NCBI RefSeq assembly: GCF_900157365.1
Contig: NZ_FUEZ01000004.1
Location: 1,165,066-1,229,065 of the forward strand
Direction: 5' to 3'
Source of the DNA: Mycobacterium numidiamassiliense
GTDB lineage: Bacteria > Actinomycetota > Actinomycetes > Mycobacteriales > Mycobacteriaceae
DNA: 64,000 bases
Part shown: piece by piece, positions 58,897 through 64,000 of the stretch
How the letters are laid out: every line of letters begins with the position of its first letter
Numbering within the stretch: position 1 is the first letter of the stretch
The notes under the pieces: generated by a model
The model's input: the letters and a program-made list of their open reading frames with translations, nothing else
The model's database searches: none
What the model was told of the DNA's origin: nothing
Program-made: the position numbers and the translations under genes

Positions 58897-59655
58897 ATGG
58901 GCGCCTTCACCGGAAAGTGTGTCATCGTCACCGGTGCCGCGGGCGGTATCGGGACGGCGCTGAGTGAGCGATTCGCCACGGCGGGCGCATCGCTGGTGCT
59001 GGCCGACACCAACGACGAAGGCCTGGCCAAACTGGCCGCCAAGCTCGAGGGCGATCACACCGCGCCGGTCATCACCAGCGTCGGTGACCTGAGCACCCGG
59101 GAAGCAGCCGAACAGATGGTGCGACAGGCGGTCTCGGTCTTCGGTCGCCTCGACGTGCTGGTCAACAACGCCGGCGGCGGCGTCATCCGGCCGACGCTCA
59201 GCCACACCGAGGAAACCCTGCAGGCCACCATCAACCGCAACCTGTGGTCGGCTCTGCGATCGACGCTGGCCGCGCTCCCGGTGATGCTCGAGGCCGGCAA
59301 GGGCCGGGTGATCTTCATCGGCGCCGATTCGGTGCGCAACGGCCTTGAGGACCATGCGATGTACAACGCCGCCAAGGGTGGCGTGCACGCGGTGGCCGGC
59401 AGCCTTTCCCGCGAATTCGGCAAGCAGGGTGTGACTTTCAACGTGGTGGCGCCTCCGGCTGTCCGATCGCCCGAATTCGAGCGCTTCCTGCGGGAGCAGC
59501 CCGAACTGACCCAGCGCTTCGTCTCCCAGATCCCGATGGGCCGGCCCGCGGAGATGAGTGAGGTCGCCGCTCTCGTCGAGTTTCTCGCCGGCGATGAGGC
59601 GGGATTCATCAACGGTCAGGTGGTCGGCGTGAATGGGGGGTCGACGCTCGCATGA
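58897..59655 (+). CDS. SDR-family oxidoreductase, probable cis-dihydrodiol dehydrogenase
   Basis: 252 residues, starting one base after the previous stop. TGAAGGIGTALSERF, NNAGGGVIRPTL, GADSVRNG and YNAAKGG define a classical SDR; the HTEETLQATI block is shared with the SDR at 5575, its close paralogue. In both places it stands with a Rieske dioxygenase of the same subgroup, so it most likely oxidises the dihydrodiol to the catechol that the LigB enzyme cleaves. Confidence 0.88.
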   Translation: MGAFTGKCVIVTGAAGGIGTALSERFATAGASLVLADTNDEGLAKLAAKLEGDHTAPVITSVGDLSTREAAEQMVRQAVSVFGRLDVLVNNAGGGVIRPTLSHTEETLQATINRNLWSALRSTLAALPVMLEAGKGRVIFIGADSVRNGLEDHAMYNAAKGGVHAVAGSLSREFGKQGVTFNVVAPPAVRSPEFERFLREQPELTQRFVSQIPMGRPAEMSEVAALVEFLAGDEAGFINGQVVGVNGGSTLA

Positions 59656-60938
59656 CCGGCAACGGATACAAGGATCTGGTCGTCGAAACCCCGGGTGTGG
59701 ATTTCCGGGTACATCGATCGGTCTTCACCGACGAGCAACATCTGAAACGCGAACAGAAGACCATCTTCGCCAGTAAGTGGCTCTACGTGGGTCACGCCAG
59801 CGAGGTGGCTCGGCCGGGTGACTTTGTCACGCGAACCGTGGTCGGCGAGCGGCTGATCATGTGCCGGGACAGCACCGGTGAGCTGCGGGTCTTCTTCAAC
59901 ACCTGCCGTCACCGTGGTGCGCTAGTCTGTCGCGAGCCCAAGGGAAATGCCGAGCGATTCCGCTGCCTGTATCACGCGTGGACGTACAAGAACTCGGGCG
60001 AGCTAATCGGTGTCGCCGAGCGCGCGTCGTTCCCGCCCAGTTTCGACCCCGCGAACTTCGGCCTGGATTCGCCCAGGTTTGAGGTGTACCGGGACTTCGT
60101 CTTCGCCACGTTCAACCGTGACGCCCAGCCGCTGCGCGACTACCTCGCTCCGGTGCTGCCGTACCTGGATTCCATTATCGACCAATCGCTGACCGGGCAG
60201 ATGGAAGTGGTCGAAGGAACACATATCTACCGGATGGGCGGCAACTGGAAGCTCATCGTCGAAAACAGTCTCGACGGCTACCACGGCATGCCGGTGCACA
60301 AGACGTATTTCGCCTACCTCAACAGCCGGGGCTACGACCTCAGCGGAGGCTTGGACGGAGTTGGTCTGAGCCTGGGCAACGGACACGTAATGATGCGCTA
60401 CAAGGCGCCTTTCGGCCGCTCGGTCGCCAAACCTGTACCTGTGATGAGTGAGCAGGCCCAGCAGCGGGTCCACACTATCGCCGCGGCGCTGGTGGACAAG
60501 TTCGGCGAGGAAACCGCCGAACTCGTGGGGCAGACGTTCAAGAACATGTTGATCTACCCCAACCTTTTGATCATCGACGGCGCGTCGCTGCAGTTGCGGG
60601 TGCTCGACCCGGTCGCCGTAGACCACACCGATGTCACGGCCTGGTGCCTGGCCCCCGTCGGCGAGGACCCAGAACTGCGCAAGCACCGCATTCAGGGGTA
60701 TCTGGAATTCCTGGGGCCGGGTGGTTTCGCGACGCCGGACGACAACGAGGTCATCGAAGCCTGCCAGGAAGCCTACGGACACGTGCGCGGCACGGAGTGG
60801 AACATCGTCTGCAAGGGAATGGGGAAGGACGTTCCGAGCATGACCGACGAAGAGCAGATGCGTGGTTTTTGGCGTCAGTGGCAGAAGGACCTGGTCGGGA
60901 CCGATGAGGTCGCGATGTCCGGGGCCAAGCAGTCATGA
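59652..60938 (+). CDS. Rieske non-heme iron dioxygenase alpha subunit
   Basis: 428 residues. Rieske ligands C85/H87 and C105/H108 (CRHRGALVC ... CLYH); iron ligands D208, H211 and H216 in DGYHGMPVH. The ATG overlaps the SDR stop. Same subgroup as the alpha at 6824: shared LYVGH.SE...PGDFV, HRGALVCR and FLGPGGFATPDD blocks, and the same short length. The two copies may accept related substrates. The beta gene overlaps its end. Confidence 0.93.
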   Translation: MTGNGYKDLVVETPGVDFRVHRSVFTDEQHLKREQKTIFASKWLYVGHASEVARPGDFVTRTVVGERLIMCRDSTGELRVFFNTCRHRGALVCREPKGNAERFRCLYHAWTYKNSGELIGVAERASFPPSFDPANFGLDSPRFEVYRDFVFATFNRDAQPLRDYLAPVLPYLDSIIDQSLTGQMEVVEGTHIYRMGGNWKLIVENSLDGYHGMPVHKTYFAYLNSRGYDLSGGLDGVGLSLGNGHVMMRYKAPFGRSVAKPVPVMSEQAQQRVHTIAAALVDKFGEETAELVGQTFKNMLIYPNLLIIDGASLQLRVLDPVAVDHTDVTAWCLAPVGEDPELRKHRIQGYLEFLGPGGFATPDDNEVIEACQEAYGHVRGTEWNIVCKGMGKDVPSMTDEEQMRGFWRQWQKDLVGTDEVAMSGAKQS

Positions 60939-61456
60939 CCGAGACAGGGTCTACCCACTCGACCGCTGTCGACCGCGACACCGCGAACGAAGTGGAATCG
61001 TTCCTGTATCACGAGGCCGAGTTACTGGATGCCTGGAAGCTGCCGGAATGGTTGAAGCTGCTGACCGAGGACTGTTCATACCTCGTTCCGTCCACGGACG
61101 CAATCGATTCCACCACTCCCGACAAGACCGTCTTCATCATCGCCGACTCCTACTCGCAGATTGTGGGAAGGGTGGAACGCCTAGAAAGCGAGATGGCCTT
61201 CGTCGAGCGACCACGCTCGCGCACCCGCCGGTTAATCACCAACGTGCGCGTCCACGACAACGGCGCGAACGGCTTCGAGGTGTTCTCGAACTTCGCCGTC
61301 TACCGGTACCGGCGCGGTGCCTCGCACCTGTTCACCGGTGAGTACCGCCATGTGCTGGTACGGGCCGCGGACGGCGGCTTCCGCATCCGAGAGCGCCGGG
61401 CCACGCTGGACTGTGAGGAACTGCGGCCGCAGGGAAAGGTCAGCTTCATTCTGTGA
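60935..61456 (+). CDS. Aromatic-ring-hydroxylating dioxygenase beta subunit
   Basis: 173 residues, ATG overlapping the alpha stop. NEVESFLYHEAELLDAWKLP, GRVERLESEMAFVERPRSRT and a C-terminal FRIRERRATLDCEELRP are a beta-subunit sequence; it pairs with the beta at 6336 (VEDFLFHESALLDAW). No cofactor. The 43 bases after its stop contain GGAGG for the FAH gene. Confidence 0.92.
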   Translation: MTETGSTHSTAVDRDTANEVESFLYHEAELLDAWKLPEWLKLLTEDCSYLVPSTDAIDSTTPDKTVFIIADSYSQIVGRVERLESEMAFVERPRSRTRRLITNVRVHDNGANGFEVFSNFAVYRYRRGASHLFTGEYRHVLVRAADGGFRIRERRATLDCEELRPQGKVSFIL

Positions 61457-61499
61457 AGACCCAAATCGATCGGCCAATCGGCCGCGGAGGTGAATCCTG

Positions 61500-62345
61500 G
61501 TGCGTGTAGCCAATGTTGGTGGCCGGTTGACGTTGGTCGTCGAGGGCGCTGGCATCGACGTCCAGAAGGCCAGCAACGGTCGTTTTTCGGCCGATCCGGC
61601 GGCCATCTACGATCGGTGGACGGACTTTCGGCGCTGGGCCTCCTCAGGGGTCGATTTTCCCGCCGACCCGATCGACGAGCAGAGCCTCGGAGCGCCGTCA
61701 CCAAGGCCGCGCCAAGTGTTCTCCATCGGAGCCAACTATCCCGACCACGCCGCAGAGGCCGATTTCACCCTGCCCGAGGTGATGGAGGTCTTCTCGAAGT
61801 TCCCCTCCTCGATCACCGGGCCGAACGCCGACGTCCCGCTGCCCAAGGACACGGTGGACTGGGAAGCCGAACTCGTCGTCGTCATCGGGACAGCAGCACA
61901 TCGCGTGGCGAAGAAGGACGCCTGGGATCACGTCGCCGGAGTGATGGCGGGCCAGGACTATTCGGAACGCGAGCGGCAGATGGCCGCCAGCCAGTGGGGT
62001 CTGGCCAAGTCGTACCCGGCCTTCGGTCCGACCGGACCGTGGCTCGTGACGCCGGATGAATTTCCCAACCCTGACGACATCGGCATCACCTGCTGGCTCA
62101 ACGGTGAGCAGGTGCAACACGCCCGCACCGCGCGGATGATCTACTCGGTACCGGACATCGTTGCCGAATTATCGCTGTACTGCACGCTTTATCCCGGCGA
62201 TCTGATCTTTACCGGGACCATGGCTGGCGTCGGCTTCATCCGCAAGCCACCTCGCTACCTCGCGGTCGCAGACATCGTCGAGACCGAAGTCGAGGGTGTG
62301 GGACGACTGCGAAACACGATGGTGGCGCCCGGATTCACCCGATGA
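61500..62345 (+). CDS. Fumarylacetoacetate hydrolase family protein
   Basis: 281 residues from GTG 61500 with GGAGG upstream. VFSIGANYPDHAAEADF, DWEAELVVVIGTAA (metal Glu), GQDYSERERQMA and DLIFTGTMAGVGFIRKPP give the FAH fold. In place of the alpha/beta C-C hydrolase of block A it may cleave the LigB ring-opening product; alternatively it is an isomerase or decarboxylase. Its stop overlaps the start of the CoA ligase gene. Confidence 0.88.
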   Translation: MRVANVGGRLTLVVEGAGIDVQKASNGRFSADPAAIYDRWTDFRRWASSGVDFPADPIDEQSLGAPSPRPRQVFSIGANYPDHAAEADFTLPEVMEVFSKFPSSITGPNADVPLPKDTVDWEAELVVVIGTAAHRVAKKDAWDHVAGVMAGQDYSERERQMAASQWGLAKSYPAFGPTGPWLVTPDEFPNPDDIGITCWLNGEQVQHARTARMIYSVPDIVAELSLYCTLYPGDLIFTGTMAGVGFIRKPPRYLAVADIVETEVEGVGRLRNTMVAPGFTR

Positions 62346-63979
62346 AGAACAAGGTCATCCACCGCTGGCACGACCAGGAGCAGGCGCACAGGTACCGCCA
62401 AGCCGGTATCTGGGGCGACCAAACACTCCCTGAGCTGTTCGACGAGCAGGTGGCCCGCGACCCGGATCGAATGGCGCTGATCGACGACCATGTGCGCTGG
62501 ACCTACGCAGAGCTCGCGGATCTGACCCGGCGGGCGGCCAATCTGCTCCTGCACCTCGGCGTAAAACCGGGTGACCCGGTTGCTGTGCAGCTACCGACCT
62601 GCGGCCTGCTACCCCTGGTCCACCTGGCGGCCAATCGCATCGGCGCTTACATCGTGGCCATGCCCACCCGATGGCGCCGCGCGGAGGTCGGCGCACTGCT
62701 CGACACGATTAGTGCGCAGGTATTAATCGGTGTGGAATCCGATAGGGATATCGACGTCCGGGCGCTGCACGACGACGTGCGGGCGACGCTCCCGGATCTG
62801 TGCGAGGTGCTCTACGCCCGGACGGGAGCCGCCGACGGGTTCGAAGCGCTGATCCGCGCCACCGAACCGCTGGACGCAGCCACCGCGCACCGACTGCGTG
62901 CCGATCCCGATGAGCCGGCGCACGTCATGTGCTCGTCGGGTACCACCGGCGTGCCGAAGGCGTCGCTCTGGAGCGGCAACGACATGATCACGCTGTTGGT
63001 CCACCAGACCGCCCAGGCGTTGGGGCTTACCCGCGAGGACGTGGCAGCCGCGATCGCACCGGCCGGGCAGGGATCCACCGGTTACATCTTTGCGATCCTG
63101 ATGCCGCTCCTGATCGGTGCGACAAGCGCGATGCTCGAGCACTGGCGCCCGCAGCCGGCGCTGGAACTGATCACGCGCGAGCGGTGCACCTTCGCAACCG
63201 CGATACCGACCCAGATGGTCATGATGCTCGACCTCGATCTGGAGTCGGCCGACCTCTCGGCATTCACCCGATTCAACAACGCCGGTGCACCTCTGCCGCC
63301 CCGCGTCGCCGAGGAGGTCGAACGACGGATGGGGTGCAAAGTCCACAACGTCTACGGAACCACCGACGGCGGTGTGCCGACCATGACAACCCTCGACGAT
63401 CCCGAGTGGGCCCGGTGGACCACCGTCGGCCGGGTCTGCGAGGGTGAGGAAGTCCAGTTGCGGGCGCCCGACGGCGCCGTGGTGGCTCAGGGCCAGACCG
63501 GTGAGGTGTTCTGGCGCGGCGCCAACAACACCTATGGATATTTGAACCAGCCGGATTACGACCTGGCCAACTGGGATGCCGAGGGCTGGTACCGCTCCGG
63601 AGATCTCGGCGAGTTCGACGATGCCGGATATCTCAGAATCGTTGGGCGGGCCAAGGACATGATCCTGCGCGGGGGCATGAACATCTTTCCCTTCGAAGTG
63701 GAAACGGTTCTGATCAAGCACCATGCAGTGGCGGCGGTGGCGATTGTCCCCGTGCCCGACGCGCGACTAGGCGAACGCGCTTGTGCTGTCGTGGTCGCCA
63801 GCGGCCAACCGCCCACTCTGTCGGATCTCACCGAGTTCCTCGACCACCACGGTCTGGCGAAATTCAAGTTCCCCGAACACCTGCTGATCGTCGACGAACT
63901 TCCCATCAATCCCGGCGGGAAGGTCGACAAGAACCGCCTGCAGGCGTTGGCCGCCGACTGTGTACTGCCCTCCTACTGA
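62342..63979 (+). CDS. AMP-binding acyl-CoA synthetase
   Basis: 545 residues, ATG overlapping the previous stop. Adenylation motifs: VMCSSGTTGVPKASLW, FNNAGAPLPP, VYGTTDGGVPT, YRSGDLGEFDDAGY, RGGMNIFPFEVET and the C-terminal Lys in NPGGKVDKNRL. It forms a CoA ester of an acid, either the growth substrate side chain or the acid released by ring cleavage. Its partner in block A would be the partial ligase at the left edge of the window. The last 21 bases of the window contain no further start I can support. Confidence 0.92.
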   Translation: MKNKVIHRWHDQEQAHRYRQAGIWGDQTLPELFDEQVARDPDRMALIDDHVRWTYAELADLTRRAANLLLHLGVKPGDPVAVQLPTCGLLPLVHLAANRIGAYIVAMPTRWRRAEVGALLDTISAQVLIGVESDRDIDVRALHDDVRATLPDLCEVLYARTGAADGFEALIRATEPLDAATAHRLRADPDEPAHVMCSSGTTGVPKASLWSGNDMITLLVHQTAQALGLTREDVAAAIAPAGQGSTGYIFAILMPLLIGATSAMLEHWRPQPALELITRERCTFATAIPTQMVMMLDLDLESADLSAFTRFNNAGAPLPPRVAEEVERRMGCKVHNVYGTTDGGVPTMTTLDDPEWARWTTVGRVCEGEEVQLRAPDGAVVAQGQTGEVFWRGANNTYGYLNQPDYDLANWDAEGWYRSGDLGEFDDAGYLRIVGRAKDMILRGGMNIFPFEVETVLIKHHAVAAVAIVPVPDARLGERACAVVVASGQPPTLSDLTEFLDHHGLAKFKFPEHLLIVDELPINPGGKVDKNRLQALAADCVLPSY

Positions 63980-64000
63980 TCCGCGACCGAAAGGCAATGC

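Noticed and set aside
1..64000. CRISPR arrays, tRNA or rRNA genes
   Set aside because: No regularly spaced repeat array, tRNA-like cloverleaf or rRNA sequence was noticed anywhere in the window.

Overview
The window is high-GC actinobacterial DNA with many GTG starts, long ATGA/GTGA-overlapping operons, a MaoC protein of the mycobacterial HtdZ type, two P450s and IS3/IS21/IS110 elements. It most resembles a fast-growing, aromatic- or PAH-degrading member of the Mycobacteriaceae; this is inferred from gene style, since no rRNA or housekeeping marker is present. Nearly every intact gene belongs to aromatic or alicyclic catabolism.

Layout. (A) 1-11951, minus strand: GntR regulator, ACMSD-like amidohydrolase, LigB-type extradiol dioxygenase, C-C hydrolase, Rieske dioxygenase alpha/beta, SDR, hydratase, acylating acetaldehyde dehydrogenase, 4-hydroxy-2-oxovalerate aldolase, SnoaL-like protein, MDR oxidoreductase, crotonase and a partial CoA ligase. 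It covers ring dihydroxylation, meta cleavage and conversion to pyruvate and acetyl-CoA. (B) 12068-17617, plus: CoA ligase, BadI-like ring-opening hydrolase, acyl-CoA dehydrogenase, DECR-like SDR, MaoC hydratase and a truncated gene; this looks like an alicyclic CoA-ester pathway. (C) 17578-20557, minus: truncated Rieske oxygenase, VanB-type reductase, P450 and a small c-type-cytochrome-like protein. (D) 20693-24940: three nested insertion sequences, an IS3 gene split by an IS110 element that is itself split by an IS21 element. (E) 24941-32743: small hypotheticals, an MmgE/PrpD enzyme, a second P450, an NTF2-like protein, and fragments of transposases, an integrase, a Crp regulator and a molybdopterin oxidoreductase. 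(F) 32744-40305, plus: acyl-CoA dehydrogenase and a phthalate/PAH-type dioxygenase operon (alpha, beta, small protein, dihydrodiol dehydrogenase, ferredoxin reductase), IclR regulator and Pht5-like decarboxylase. (G) 40311-49797: second ACMSD-like enzyme, damaged MarR, aldehyde dehydrogenase, an oxalocrotonate-branch meta-cleavage operon (extradiol dioxygenase, decarboxylase, tautomerase, semialdehyde dehydrogenase), PhdJ/NahE-like hydratase-aldolase, PhdI-like cupin dioxygenase and a ferredoxin. (H) 50076-56986, plus: flavin monooxygenase-like protein, two SnoaL proteins, VOC protein, SDR, Rieske alpha/beta, YceI and FAH protein, closed by a convergent TetR gene. (I) 57819-63979, plus: LigB-type dioxygenase, SDR, Rieske alpha/beta, FAH hydrolase and CoA ligase, paralogous to block A.

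How it may work together (inference). PhdI-, PhdJ- and PhdK-like enzymes (48087, 47125, 41987) would take a hydroxynaphthoate-type intermediate to phthalate, and block F would dihydroxylate and decarboxylate it. The oxalocrotonate operon makes 2-oxopent-4-enoate, which the hydratase, aldolase and dehydrogenase in block A can finish. Four Rieske oxygenases share one visible ferredoxin gene (49555) and one Rieske-type reductase (37216), so electron transfer is probably shared between operons. The mosaic of intact operons, truncated genes and nested IS elements suggests assembly by repeated transfer and rearrangement.
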